From Cunninghamia lanceolata (taxonomy: Eukaryota > Streptophyta > Pinopsida > Cupressales > Cupressaceae), in NCBI GenBank assembly GCA_027924645.1, contig BSBN01000213.1, positions 37,202,501 through 37,266,500 on the forward strand: DNA of 64,000 bases, read 5' to 3'. This document shows positions 10,612 through 22,782 of this stretch, piece after piece; position 1 is the first letter of the stretch; every line of letters starts with the position of its first letter. The position numbers and the translations under genes are program-made. A model generated the notes under the pieces. That model did not search any database. It was not told the origin of the DNA and saw nothing but the letters and a program-made list of their open reading frames with translations.

Positions 10612-12142
10612 TTTAGCCCCTACTTTAGTGTGGGTATGATATTACGTTCAAACTCACACTAAAGTATGGAGAAGACAAATTTCAAACACAACAATATAGA
10701 AGTCACATAATGTCACCAAAATTGAGGGGTGACCAAGCCTCCAAGTTTAGGATTCTAGGAGTCTATGATGATTTGCATACACATAAGACATATGACAAAA
10801 TTCAATCATACATGAAGCACTTAGAACTCATGAGAAAAGACAAGATATACACAAGGCATACACTTGAGAAATCACAATGTATACATGCAATATACAAAGT
10901 ATACACGCTTGACTCGAAGCATACACACAAGGCATAAACCATACATATAATAAACATGGAATACATGCGAAGCACTCAAGGAGAATACATAAGGAATACA
11001 TAGAGAAAATACATGCGAGGCATGTGCCATGCGTGAAGAACATATAGAAAATAAGAATATATAAGGAGAATACACACATCATACATCAATCATAAAAAGC
11101 ACATAACAGAAGACCTTGAGTCAACATGACAAAAGAGACCTCAATCTAAATGGATGTCTCACCACCATGCATCATTACCCAAGATGCAATAAGAATAATT
11201 CTAAGGGGTTAGTTAGAAATAAGAAGAACAAGAGGGGTACAAATAGATCATACACATAATCTATCTAAAGAGAAGTGTTTCCACTAAAGGGAATACACAA
11301 TCCACCTCCCACAAGAGGATTTACAAGAAGTCTTGTAGAATAAGAAGGTGAAGTGACCTTACTACCAAAATCTAGTTGGTGGCACAACCCTTCTCCCAAA
11401 CATGCAAGGAGCTTCAACTTGGGAGAAGAAGATAGACTCAAGATCTTGTTTCCAAGCTTCCATAATCCTTTCCAAGAGAGTGGAGTAACAAAGATAATCA
11501 ACAAGTGTTTTGATAGAAAGATGAGAGTAAGGCTCATAGCACGATATATGGCCCCACCTTAAAGTGATTGCAAACTCCATCAGGGAGCAATTGCCTTTAT
11601 GGTAGAGTGAGGAAGAAATATAAAATAGGCATGAGAGATTTTAGAAACACATGCCCAAATGCTATGTGCTCTCAAAAGCTACATTGCAACAAGGGGTTTC
11701 CCCCAGGATGAGCAAACCAAGGCGATGCTTGCAGGCATGATACACAATGGCTTGTATAGTCATGGTATGACACCGAGCATTGCAACAAGGTGCCATATAA
11801 ATATGAAGATAACGGAAGAAAGATCACATGAAAGTAGAATACACGTAAATTGAATCAACATGAAAGGATGCTAAATCATCCAAGAAAAAGAATGAAATTG
11901 CTCATTACGACATATAGAAGAATGAAGATACATATAGGGGAATGACACAACACGTTCTTACTCATTGTACCTTTTTGCTAACAAGGGTCTCAAGGGAGAA
12001 CCACAACATCACAATACGGGGATAACATTACATACAAGCATAACACAAAATGAGGAGGGACCACACTCATGAGTCAGTATATAACAAATCATCCTCCCCC
12101 AACTTGTTTATAAAATTGATGGAGGACAAGTTGCTCTAGGGT
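10612..12142 (-). other. G3 internal region without coding capacity
   Basis: The position where a normal gypsy element would have reverse transcriptase, RNase H and integrase holds only AT-rich sequence with ACATA-rich stretches (10.8-11.1 kb). No pol motif was seen on either strand. Confidence 0.55.
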
Positions 12143-12870
12143 CTACTCAAGCGAGGTGAGAAGTGCTAGAGACAAACCTTTTTTGAAGTTGTTGAATTTT
12201 GTCACCCAAGACTCAACATTCCTTAGTGGAATGGCCAAGTGCTCGATGATATGCACAATAATGAGGTGTTGAATGATTATTATGTTAATCTTTTTGTGTG
12301 TTGGAGGAGGAAGAGTGATTAAGTAGTCTTTGAGTAGACTTGGCAACATACACTCTTGTTGAGATAGAAGTGAAGATATAGGTGGAGTAGGAAGCAACCC
12401 TCGTTGTTGTGAACATGGTGGAGACAACGTAGGAGAAGGTCAGAAACCCAAACATACTTTAGACAAGTGCAGTGTTGGTTCCACAGGTCCCTTAATTCCT
12501 TGTTCTTTACATCCTAACCTATTTCCATTGTATCCTTGTTTAGAAATAATTTTGAATCCATGCCCATAACACTTCTCCAAGTCTAAAGGAAGAGGAGAGG
12601 TCATATGACTAGCTTTGTTGAAAGAAGTAGAAGGATCATACATTCGATCATGGTGAGGAGGGTCAATCTTTGTTTCAACAATCCCATGGGGGTTGAAATC
12701 TAAAGAGACCTCGTCATTACCAAGACATGTATTAGAATTAGATGATACTTTATTACAAATGGCCACCATTTCTGTAGAAGAAGGTGGATCTTCATCGATT
12801 TTAAAGGTTCCATCATCATTAATCTTGAGTTTAAGCTTTGTAGGAGTAAGAGATTGTGTTGAAGAAATTT
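12143..12870 (-). pseudogene. G3 polyprotein, C-terminal part with G-patch-like motif
   Basis: The minus-strand frame 12883-12440 continues from the protease half at 18656-19253 once the copia element is removed. It contains EKCYGHGFKIISKQGYNG, NRLGCKEQGIKGPVEP, a pattern like a G-patch (glycines spaced along a G-x-x-x-x-x-x-x-x-G-Y/W-x-x-G-x-x-L-G frame). G-patches follow the protease in some retroelements and bind nucleic acid. A further frame at 12143-12427 is probably the decayed extension. Nothing resembling reverse transcriptase follows. Confidence 0.6.
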
Positions 12871-12875
12871 CATTT
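12871..12875. other. Target site duplication CATTT, left copy (copia element)
   Basis: CATTT directly precedes the LTR start and is repeated at 18651-18655 directly after the other LTR. Confidence 0.85.
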
Positions 12876-14316
12876 TGTTGCAAGTATGTGCCTAATCGGT
12901 GTTGTCATTGATGTCAACATATCTGCGTTGTCATTGGTATCAACTATGCCCTCATTTTTGTTACTTGCTTGTAGATGTTGAGGATATTGATAAAATTAGC
13001 TCATCTGGTAAAATAGTGAATTGCAGTAGAAACAGTGCATTACATGCAGAAGAACAAGTCCAGAAGAATGCTCTGCATTTCCTGTAGAATAAATATCTTT
13101 GCCTGCGGATTGGAAGTTACTTAGAAGCCTGTCTGATGATGTTATATTCCAAGGTTGAGCCTCCAGAATGAAGATTTGAGTAAGTTGTGTTCACTAGTGT
13201 GAAAACTAATTTTTCTGTATGTTTGGTGGTGACAAGGAGAAAGTATTTTGCCCCGCATTGAAGTATTTTGGTCTGCGGTTCTAGAATTAAATATGTGATG
13301 ATGTTAAGTACCTTCAATCACAATGGTTCATGATTTGGTGGTCCGCAAGCTATCTTTTAATCAAGACAGTGGCTAACAGTGTTGTTCCCGTGCTCTGATT
13401 TGAAGAATCTTATTGACAGAGTGATTAGAGATTGAACAGGTGTTCCTGATGATTATAATGTGCTTGTGGATGTCTCTTGATTGTGTTCCTACCTTTGGAT
13501 TTGTCCATGGAAATAAATTTGGATCGTGGTTGAAGAATGCTCTTAGAAGACCTAATGTTCTCACCAGTCTTGGCTGACTTGGTTGATTTCATTAAGCGCG
13601 GAGAAGCATTGAAGATTGTAGAGGCATGACATGACGTGGAAGATTGCATTTGAGTCGCAGCTAAGGAGAAATGTGATCCACGTACATCTTTACATATTTT
13701 CCTTAGTTAATTTTGTATTAGGTGCAGACCTATTCTATGTATTTTTGTAATGCCGACCTTGGAGATTGTTCCAAAGGTTGATGAATGTATTGCCAACCTT
13801 GATGTACATTCCAAGGTTGATGACTTGTGTAAAGACTTGTAATGAATTGTGAAATGATTGATGAATGTGCGAATATGAGGAGATAAGTGCGAAGGTGTGA
13901 AAGAGCAGAGCAGAGGAGTTTTATTGTACTTCAAAGGAACTAAACCCAGGCATGGAGTAGATGCTAATTAATTAGTTCACCATTTTGGCAGTGAGCCTAC
14001 CCTTAGTAGTGAGCCGTTCTTGCAATGAGCAATTTGGGCAGTGATCCTTGTAGGTAGTGAGCCTCTGTTTTTCAGTATTGATATAACTTATATATTTTTG
14101 TGGGCTAACACCCACCGTGGTTTTTCCCTTTTAGGGTTTTCCATGTAAAAATCTGATGTCTTCTGTGTTGATTGTGTTATTGAATTAAGCTTCTCATTTT
14201 ATGTTTTCATTGTTATATTAGAATATAAGTAATTGATAAGTTGATGTTCATAATTGGTTAAAAGTTTTAGGACAACTGATTCGCCCCCCCTCTCATTTGT
14301 CCAGTGTAGTTCAATA
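12876..14316 (+). repeat. 5' LTR of the copia element
   Basis: A 1441-bp LTR that begins TGTTGCAAGTATG and ends TTCAATA, where the 3' copy ends TTCAACA. From 13253 on it aligns with 17624-18650. Minus-strand open frames inside it (for example 13707-13934) recur in the other LTR and are not genes. Confidence 0.87.
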
Positions 14317-14318
14317 AT

Positions 14319-14330
14319 TGGTATCAGAGC
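14319..14330 (+). promoter_or_regulatory. Primer-binding site, initiator tRNA-Met type (copia element)
   Basis: TGGTATCAGAGC, the standard plant LTR-retrotransposon priming sequence complementary to the 3' end of initiator tRNA-Met, lies 2 bp after the 5' LTR. Confidence 0.9.
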
Positions 14331-14373
14331 CAAGTTCCTCAGAAGAAAACCTAACATCTTAACGAAGATCCAG

Positions 14374-15394
14374 GATGTCTTATAAGAAGGAGCTCCGCAT
14401 TTTGATGGGACAACTTATGCTCTTTGGAAGGTGTGAATGAAAATCCATCTCCTATGTCTTGGTTATAAAGTATAGCTAGTTACACAGTCACAATTTGTCA
14501 TGCCTGAAGGTGGCTTGACAACTGAGGATGATATCAAAGAATATGAGTTGTATGTCAAAGCAAAGGATGCTTTGTTAAGTTCCTTAAGTGACTCAATGTT
14601 GACAAAAGTTGTGGACCTTGAATCTACAAATGAGGTATGGGAGAAGTTGAAAAATTTGTATGAAGGAGATGATTATGTAAGAGAAGGTAAGCTATAGAGC
14701 CCGAAAGTGAAATATGAGGGTTTGAAGATGAATGGAGATGAAAACATAACAGCCTTTATGCAAAGAGTTGATGAACTTGTCACTGGAATAAAAGGTATGG
14801 GAGGAACTCTCAGTGATAAGGAAATTGTGATGAAAATTCTCAGATCACTACCAAAGTCCTATACTAAAGTCCTATAGTCACAAGGTAGCTACTATTAAAG
14901 AATTTATGATTGTGAAATCTATTGACAGAGATCAGTTACTTGGAAAGCTTACAGCCTTTGAGATGAGAGAATTTGGTGATGCCTTGCCAAAAGTTGAATA
15001 ATCTTTTAAAGCCAATACTTCAGAAAGGATTTCTAGAGCTGAGAAATATAAAGTGGATGATGACTTTGATGAAATTGAAGCTAACTTTGTTGATAGCTTG
15101 CAAAGAGGTTCCGGTAAGTTCAAAGCTAAATTACCTTTCAAGTGTTTCTCTTGTGGCAAAGTAGGACATTATGCTTCCAGATGTCCTGAAAGAATTGAAA
15201 GAAATAAGAAAAGATATGAGAACAAGCCTAGAGTTCCAAAGAAATGTTACTATGTTAGAGATTTTGATGATGAAGGAGTGACTGATGATGAATTTGATGA
15301 TGCTACTATTAGTGCAAATGAATTCATGTTTATTGCTCTTAAAGAAGATCCTATGTCTACTAATTCTGCTAGTTGTGTGAAGGAAGAAGGATAA
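14374..15394 (+). pseudogene. gag: Copia gag with CCHC zinc knuckle
   Basis: The frame around 14500-14697 contains EYELYVKAKDALLSSLSDSM and NEVWEKLKNLYEG, the UBN2/copia capsid pattern. It continues after a TAG with MQRVDELVTGIKGMGG and ILRSLPKSY. A second frame (15053-15394) carries the CCHC knuckle CFSCGKVGHYASRCP, which binds element RNA, followed by an acidic linker to the protease. Several stops and frameshifts (for example 14697 and 14877) inactivate it. Confidence 0.85.
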
Positions 15395-15395
15395 G

Positions 15396-16077
15396 GATGA
15401 ATGGATTATTGATAGTGGATGCTCACATCACATGACCGGTGACAAAAGTAAGTTTGTAAGTTTGGAAAAGTATGATGGAGGACTGGTTAGGTTTGGAGAT
15501 AATGCAGCTGGTAAGATTTTTGGAAAAGGATCTATTTCATTTGATGGAAAGCATAATACTGACAATGTCCTATATGTGAAGGGTTTGAAGCATAATCTTT
15601 TGAGTGTTGGTCAGATGTGTGACAAAAGATATGATATAAGATTCAAAGATAATGGGTGCAAGATCATGGAAAGCTCCAGAACTGTGATTGCTACCGGTAA
15701 GAAGACAAAAGGTAACATATATCAATTAAGAGGAACTAATGATTATTGTTTATTGGCTCAAACAGATGAAAGTTGGTTGTGGCATAGAATGATGTGTCAT
15801 ATAAACTTTGATAATCTGGTAAAGATAAGTTTAGGTTAGATTGTGAGAGATTTACCAAAACTTGTGAAACCATCTAATACAATCTACAAGGAATGTTAGT
15901 TAGGGAAGCAGACAAGAACAAGTTTCAAGAACAAAGAGCATTTCTCTGCCAGTTTGCTGGATCTAGTGCATACAGATCTCTATGGTCTTACAAGGGTGAG
16001 AAGTATACAAGGTGATAGGTACTTCATGTTACTTATTGATGTATTCTAGAATGACTTGGGTTACTTTTGTAAGAGAC
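15396..16077 (+). pseudogene. pol: Copia protease and start of integrase
   Basis: The protease motif IIDSGCSHHMTGD gives the catalytic aspartate in a DSG context. LYVKGLKHNLLSVGQ is the conserved copia stretch after it. The integrase zinc-binding part starts at WLWHRMMCHINFDNL. Stops interrupt it at 15837 and in the Cys-rich segment (TAG where a Gln is expected, before LGKQT), then DLVHTDLYG and DRYFMLLID follow. At 16077 the frame is interrupted by an LTR-like insertion; the frame on the far side (17424) resumes in phase. Confidence 0.85.
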
Positions 16078-17423
16078 TGATGCAGAGCAAGGGAACAAAA
16101 AGGACAATTGATACCATATTTCACAACAATGGGTTTCAAAAATAAATTTTCTCAAATTCCAAGGCAAACTTCTCAGGCCATTCTCTTCACAAATGAACAC
16201 CTTTTGGTCTTCAAGTCTACAAATCCAAACAAGATTACATACACTCTTCCTTCACTTCAAAGACTCTAACTCACTCGATCAACTCCATCCAAGATCCTTC
16301 ATGCACCAATTAATGGTCACTTCCTTTCAGACTATCTTCAACATGCAGCAATGGCACTTCTTGGTCACAACCCAACATTGATCTTAAGGACACAAAACAC
16401 CCAACCCAACATTGGGACAACTTCAATAGGATTGGAACATCATGAACAAACCCCTCACAAACCCCAAGAACATTGATTATAATTTCTTCACAAACTGACT
16501 ATAATGCTTGTAGCCCTTCTAAACTGATTGACATGCCTTTACTCTTAGGATAGACACTGAAACCCAAAAATAATAACACTTTTAGATACCCTTTTGGCTT
16601 GTGTAAAACATATTCCAAAATGGGTTATGGGTCTTTTATAACATAAGGCTCAAAACTTGTTGTTTCAGTACATATTAGATCTAATTACGCTTGGGTTATA
16701 CAAGGGTTTATTGGTTCTATCATCTCCAGGCTCAATTTCTCTTAACCAATTCATCAAAAACACCTTAAATTACCTACTCAAGCTCTCCAAACCATAATAA
16801 GTACATTTCCATAAGTATTCCATATAGAATGGCTCCTAATTCCATTTTTTTACACCTTCGAACCCTCAAAATCAGGGTTTACAGACCGGTTCAAAAAAAC
16901 TTCAATAACTTGCTTAAATTTTAACCAAATCATATGAAACTGACTTTACAAGAAAGGAGATTGAAATTACTTTCACATACAATCATTAAGAAATGAATTA
17001 CTGCCCGTACAGGGTCGTACAAGAGCCTGAAACAGAGAAGAACGTTCAAATTTTGCAAGAAAATAGTGATTGTATTGATTCCCTTCATCTCCAAAACACA
17101 CCACCACTTCATTTGACCATACAAAGGTCTCTTTATACCCTTTACAACCATTTTGCTAACTGTCCTTTGAGATTCAATGACCAAATAACTTCTTATAGCC
17201 TAATGACTCTTCAACTTCCCAATTTTGTACTTTTTGCAACTTTTCTCAAAATTGACATTATATGACAACTTGACCACAAAACTCACCTAGAAACCTAGAA
17301 ATGACTCAAAACACATTTGAAATGGCCCAAATATGACCTTATTACAAAGAGATGCAAGCCATAAATCAAAATTTACAAAATTGCCTCATGGAGACTTGAA
17401 ATCAACTAGGTGCTCCTACACCA
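16078..17423. mobile_element. Solo-LTR-like insertion inside the copia integrase
   Basis: A 1346-bp segment starting TGATGCAGAGC and ending CTACACCA, flanked by the perfect 5-bp duplication GAGAC (16073-16077 and 17424-17428). TG...CA ends, 5-bp duplication and no coding frame fit a solo LTR. Orientation and family are unknown. Removing it rejoins the integrase frame. Confidence 0.75.
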
Positions 17424-17623
17424 GAGACAAATCAGAAGCCCTAGAGAAGTTCAAATCTTTCAAGGAAATGGTTGAGAATGAAATAGAATTGAAAATCAAG
17501 TGCTTGAGGTCTGATAGAGGAGGTGAATTCACATCAAATGAATTCAACATTTTCTGTGAAGAGCATGGGATAAAAAGATAGCTGTCTGCACATAGGACTC
17601 CTCAGCATAATGGAGTTCCTCTG
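17424..17623 (+). pseudogene. pol: Copia integrase core fragment
   Basis: Contains EALEKFKSFKEMVENE, IKCLRSDRGGEFTSNEF and, after a TAG stop at 17579-17581, SAHRTPQHNG. SDRGGEF holds the second catalytic Asp and PQHNG precedes the catalytic Glu of the DDE triad. The sequence switches abruptly to LTR sequence at about 17622, before that Glu, so a deletion joined integrase to the middle of the 3' LTR. Confidence 0.85.
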
Positions 17624-18650
17624 CATTGAAGTATTTTGGTCTGCGGTTCTGTATTTAAGTCTGTGATGATGTTAAGTGCCTTCAATTACAACGGTTCATG
17701 ATTTAGTGGTCCGCAAGCTATCTTTTACTCAAGACAGTGGCTAACAATGTTGTTCCTATGCTCTGGTTTGAAGAATCTTATTGACAGAGTGATTAGAGAT
17801 TGTGCGAGTGTTCCTGATAATTATAATGTGCTTGTGGATGTCTCCTGATTGTGTTCCTACCTTTGGATTTGTCTGCGGAAAGAAATGTGGATCGTGGTTG
17901 AAGAATGCTCTTAGAAGACCTAATGTTCTCACCAGTCTTGGCCGACTTGGTTGATTTCATTAACTACGGAGAATCATTGAAGATTGTAGAGGCGTGACGT
18001 GACGTGAAAGATTGCATTTGAGTCCCAACTAAGGAGAAATGTGATCCGTGTACATCTTTACTTATTTTCCTTAGTTGATTTTGTATAAGGTCCAGACCTA
18101 TTCTATGTATGTTTGTAATGCTAACCTTGGAGATTGTTCCAACAGTTGATGAATGTATTGCCAACCTTGATGTACATTCCGAGGTTGATGGCTTGTATAA
18201 AGACTTGTAATGAATTGCGAAAAGATTGATGAATGTGTGAATATGAGGAGATAAATGTGAAGGTGTGAAAGAGCAGAGAAGAGGAGTTTTATTGTACTTC
18301 AAAGGAACTGAACCCAAGCATGGAGTAGATGCTAATTAATCAGTTCACCATTTTGGCAGTGAGCCGTTCTTGCAGTGAGCAATTTGGGCAGTGAGCCTCT
18401 ATTTTTTGGTATTGATATAACTTATATATTTCTGTGGGCTAACACCCATCGTGGTTTTTCCCTTTTAGGGTTTTCCATGTAAAAATCTAGTGTCTTCTGT
18501 GTTGATTGTGTTATTGAATTGAGCTTCTCATTTTATGTTTTCATTGTTATATCATAATATAAGTAATTGATAAGTTAATGTTCATAATTGGTTAAAAGTT
18601 TTAGGACAACTGATTCACCCCCCCTCTCAGTTGTCTGGTATAGTTCAACA
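17624..18650 (+). repeat. 3' LTR of the copia element, 5'-truncated
   Basis: Matches 13253-14316 of the 5' LTR and ends in the canonical TTCAACA. About 377 bp of the LTR start is missing, together with the rest of pol. Confidence 0.87.
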
Positions 18651-18655
18651 CATTT
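18651..18655. other. Target site duplication CATTT, right copy (copia element)
   Basis: Matches 12871-12875. Confidence 0.85.
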
Positions 18656-19253
18656 ACCTTTGATATTTTTGGGTGTGAGGGTGAGACTTTATATTCACAT
18701 GCAAAGGTGGGTGTAAAATCTAACGAACTCCAATGGTCATCAAAAAATGCATTCGAAGGACCAACACTATCCTGACCATTACTGTTGTTAGCAGCGAAGA
18801 ATAGTGGTTGGGTTTTTGTTAAAGAAGGGATCAAATTTCTAAAATATATTTGATGTCTCACTTCTGTTTGTAGGCAACTTTGCAGGACCAAATCATCTTG
18901 AATCGTATCGATCTTGCTTTCAAAAATGAACTTTATTGAATGATGAAGGGTAGACAAAACTAGGCCCCCATGGCATGAATCCACGGTCTACCAAGAAGAA
19001 GATTATATAAAGATAATTAGCATGACATGGATAAGGGTAGGCAATGTCACAGGTCTAACCTTAGTATTTAAGGTGATTGCACCTAGTGATTGTTTACCAA
19101 CATTATCAAAGTCACGAATGATGATTTTATCTAGTTTAACAAGAGATGTATCAACATTGATTTTATGTAACAATTCTATGCCACAAACATTAAGACCTGA
19201 TCCACCATCAATCATGGTACATCTAACTCTCATTTTATTAATAATGGTGAATA
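18656..19253 (-). pseudogene. pol: G3 aspartic protease region
   Basis: On the minus strand, starting next to element A, the frame reads MIFTIINKMRVRCTMIDGG, SGLNVCGIELL, then IRDFDNVGKQSLGAITL. CTMIDGGSGLN is the active-site segment of the retropepsin-like protease of Tat/Athila-type gypsy elements (the D-G-G-S variant of D-T/S-G-A), and FDN....LG.I.L is its second conserved block. The sequence upstream of this in the protein lies at 30794 and above, on the far side of element A. Downstream it passes a frame break near 18990-19020 and continues across the copia element to the G-patch-like segment. Confidence 0.8.
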
Positions 19254-19257
19254 TCAT
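19254..19257. other. 4-bp target site duplication TCAT, left copy (element A)
   Basis: TCAT directly before the terminal GGG; repeated at 30790-30793 directly after the terminal CCC. Confidence 0.8.
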
Positions 19258-19288
19258 GGGTAAGTGCATGGAAATGGTATACAAAAAG
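19258..19288 (+). repeat. Left terminal inverted repeat of element A
   Basis: 31 bp, perfect inverted match to 30759-30789. The first 11 bases are shared with element B at 50613. Confidence 0.88.
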
Positions 19289-19319
19289 GGGGTCAAAAGT
19301 GGCCAATTTTTTCCCAAAA

Positions 19320-20149
19320 TTAGCTAAACTTGAACTTGGATGAGTAATTTGAGATACATGCACTCAAAATTTGAAGATACGGAAAGAACAAGAATTGTAG
19401 TTCTCTGAATCTAGTTTCTAAACTATTACAGTTTTTTAAAAAATAGTTAAGATTAAGAGGGTGAAATGTTGCGTGTACACAAAAGTGTTCCTATTTTTCT
19501 CACTAAAATATAACATAGTGTCTAGTGTGCACACCCCTATTTTTTTGTTGCATTCAGTATTTTTAAAAACTGGTTGGTAGAAATGTAGTTAAGAGTGAGT
19601 ACTAGAAGTTGTGTATTTTTTTTAATTTTTTATTGAATATTTTTTTTGTGATTTTTCAAAGTGGATGCATCCTGAAAACTATATCATTGAGCATGCACAT
19701 CACATAACTTGCACAAAAATAAATGAGAATGTAATTTTTTTTTGAATGTATAAAGAATGAAGCATAGAACAATCCTATATATTTTTTTAAAATTTTGATA
19801 AACGGATCAAAATTTATAAAGAAAAATCACTACATATATGATTGAAGAATATGAGGACACTGTTCAAAGAAAATAAAAATAAATATCTTAACTTATTCAA
19901 AATTTAAAAAATATATATGGTTGGAAAGCTAAGAACTAGCTCGTCGTTTTGATGTTGGTTTCATCAATTTTTGTTATAAAATGAGTAAATCTAACATAGT
20001 TGAAGTTCAAAAATGTTATTGACAATGAAAAACATGTCTGTAGGAGGTACCATAGAGGTCCAATCCTTAGGTTTGGTTGCCCAAGCCAATTCCAAGCCTA
20101 AAAAGGTGAGCTAAAAATTTGAAAAAAACTAAAACGCGCTCGTGTTTTA
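19320..20149. other. AT-rich interior of element A, left side
   Basis: No coding frame. It includes a GAATCTAGTTTCTAAA stretch also found inverted near the end of element C (about 4540-4555), and near 20070-20150 a GGTTTGG...CCAAGCC hairpin and an AACGCGCTCGTGTTTT palindrome half. Confidence 0.6.
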
Positions 20150-20154
20150 GGTTT
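20150..20154. other. Target site duplication GGTTT, left copy (gag-only element)
   Basis: Repeated at 27089-27093, just outside the second LTR. Confidence 0.8.
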
Positions 20155-22393
20155 TGTTGTCATATTTTGCCTGGTCTCAAAATATTCCTGTTCCCCTCCT
20201 ATCAGAAAAATTTGATCAGAGAAAGCCTAAATAGAAGGAGGAAAATCCTAAATCCTTCATGATCATCATGCTCTGCCTTGCAAAAATCTCTAGAAACTCA
20301 TCTAAAAAATCCTTGCAAAAAACCTAGAAAAACCCATAAACCTTTTGGCTTCAATGTCTTCCTTTGCAGAGATTTCCATCTTTTACTTAGTCATTTTGGC
20401 ATGGATATCCTGATGACGTCATCTAGATCTTAGCTAACATCCTAGATATTATCTTAATATCCCGGACCTTAGTTAAGGTCCCAATATCCCCTTCATATTC
20501 GGACCTTAGTCGATATCCGGATGTTTTCTAAACATCCAGATCTTAACTAACATCCGGGTCCCTTGTGAATATGTCGATGATGTCAACCAGATATTTCCTA
20601 ATATTTGGATCCTAAGTTAATGTCCATGACCTTGTGAATGTCCTGATGATGTCATCTAGGTCCCCTCCCTAAAGAAGCGCATATGACGATGATGTCATCC
20701 AGATCCCTCTTCAACAAAGTTCCCTATGCCGATGACATCATCAGAATATTCAAGAGGCATCTGGATATTAACTTAGCCCCTAGATATTAAAAGTTAATAT
20801 CCATGTAGATGACGGTTTCTCCATGCTACGAAGGAAAATTTGACGGGTGCATCCAGATATCGCGAGCCCATAGCACACATCAGGGTGGCATCACCTTCCT
20901 CCTGTGCAATTGCAAGATGGGGGCCTCGTGGAAGGCTTAGCATGCTTCCATGGAGCCAAATTAAAGGTAGCTCATTTCCTTTCACCCAGCTCCGGAATGG
21001 CGCCACGTGTAAGGTGCATAAGGGATTTAGCGGTGGGGCCGCAACTTTGAAGATCTAACGGCAGCGCGGTGTCCCAGGTGAATCTTGCCCATCGGGAAGA
21101 TTCTGTGTGCGAGCATGAAATGATGACATGTGGATATCCATATGCTTGTTAACCATAACTTTGACCACGAATATCTCCCCCATCCTGAGGAATTTCTACA
21201 TGATCCAAAAGGCAAAATTACTTAGATTTTTGTCCTCTTTCACTTGGCGGGCTTTTTTGGGGTGATATTCTCACTTTCAAAATATGATCCAATTATCATG
21301 ATCTGGATGTGCACATCCAAATATCATGATGGCTGCCAACTGAGGAAGGATATGCAGGTGTGGCCAACAAGACATCTTAGTGACCAACTTGAAGTGTTGC
21401 AAAGGCAGATATTTCACATTGAATCAAGTTGGTGAGTTCTGTAGACGAAATTTAGAAGGACAACATGGTTCTCCAATGTGAAAGGACTTCGATGGCTCGG
21501 TGGTAGATATTTTTGTGATCTGCGGTGGCTTTTGGGCTTTCATCTTCAATGCCCTGTCCTCTCTTGCGTGTGGGTGGCCATTCTTAGTGTTGTAGATCTG
21601 CCAGCAACATAGGTTCTGTCCCAGTCATCGTCTGTTCCTAGCTCTGCATTGATGACAACATTAGTGTTCTTGGATCCCGTGGACCTACCTCAATGCCCTC
21701 TACACAAGAACTTGATCTATATAAAGCATTGTAATCTTCAGTAGAAGTAGGAGTTAGTAATTTCTGGGTTGTTATGCTACCAAATTTCTTGTAGTTAGAC
21801 CTCTTAATGTAATTACAGGATTGTTGGAATGTGACTCACTGTGCCTATAGCTTGGCCTCTGTTATCTTCTGATTAATCCACCATTGATTGTAATTAACTA
21901 TACTGTGTCTCTTTCTGCTACTAGTTATTTTGCATTGTAATGGTTTCTAGCCTTCATGATCAATATATGAACAATATCTTGCCTCTCTTATGTTCTGATT
22001 TATGTGTTTCACTTGAAGCTATAATCTATTCTGTGAGTAAAATGGCTCCTCTATAGGTTAGGTTTTCATCCCAAAGACTCAATTAGTTCTATAAGTTTGT
22101 GTGAACCTTCTATTGTGATTGAGATCATTGTTGTGTCTATCCCAGGCTTACTACTACTCATTAAATCTGGTGCATCACCTTATTTTCATTCAGTTTCTTT
22201 CTACCCCTTTTCCCCTGCATTATTAGCACTAGGTTTAGATAGCTTTCTCTAAGCATTAGGTTTAGAATGAGGAACCAACCTTCTCTGGAGGTCTAATCTC
22301 AACTTGCAAGGTCCCACACCTTGAGATCATTCTCATTGTGTCATTAGAATGCTTGGACTCTCTCCAAGATGGGTGCAATTCTATGTGATAACA
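20155..22393 (+). repeat. 5' LTR of the gag-only element
   Basis: 2239 bp. It contains one perfect TGACGTCA (20414-20421) and many decayed versions (TGATGTCA, GATGACATCATC) between 20.4 and 20.8 kb. TGACGTCA is the core recognised by plant bZIP (TGA/CRE-type) factors, so this may be the promoter control region. CTATATAAAG near 21718 is a likely TATA box. Confidence 0.85.
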
Positions 22394-22398
22394 GTTTC

Positions 22399-22416
22399 TG
22401 GCACGCCCAGTGGGAC
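22399..22416 (+). promoter_or_regulatory. Primer-binding site of the gag-only element
   Basis: TGGCACGCCCAGTGGGAC starts 5 bp after the LTR. The TGGCRCGCCCRNTGGGA style is seen at priming sites of several plant gypsy elements and is unlike the initiator tRNA-Met type. The tRNA is not identified. Confidence 0.55.
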
Positions 22417-22782
22417 TAGTTTGATGAGCTCTATCATCCATGGACGAGTTTTTGGTGTGCTCTTCAGTGCATCTTGTCGTTCAGGGTAGTCTTTCATACA
22501 ACATGGTGACTCTACTGATCGAATCTATTGGTCTAGCCAGTTCTTGCGCTTAAAGAACTTCAAGAATCATGATTTTGGTAGTATTCCTGGTTTAAGTGCT
22601 TTCAGAAGCATCTTCAATCACTTGGCAACTCTCTTCTAGTATGTTCCCAGTCTCCAAAAGTAGACCTGTTACCCTTGTTTTCAAAGAATATTTTGATACA
22701 TCCCTTCTTTTCAATGCTCTAGTATGTCAAGCTGTTATAGAAGTCATGGTTTTTTCTCTCCATCAAGAATAGGCTTCCATAC

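Larger units (their letters stand above)
12876..18650 (+). mobile_element. Ty1/copia retrotransposon, deleted from integrase into the 3' LTR
   Basis: Ordered parts: 5' LTR 12876-14316, primer-binding site 14319-14330, gag with zinc knuckle, protease, integrase start, a solo-LTR insertion (16078-17423), integrase continuation to about 17620, then a 3' LTR lacking its first ~377 bp (17624-18650). Reverse transcriptase and RNase H are missing. It is flanked by the 5-bp duplication CATTT and lies within the G3 coding region. Confidence 0.9.

Noticed and set aside
10800..11100. ACATA-rich short frames on both strands
   Set aside because: Low-complexity sequence; no motif and no neighbours that support coding.
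13707..13934. Minus-strand open frame repeated at 17964-18317
   Set aside because: Both lie within the two copia LTRs at the same LTR position; no domain and no independent support.
14319..14330. tRNA-like sequence
   Set aside because: It is only the 12-base primer-binding complement to initiator tRNA-Met; no tRNA gene is present.
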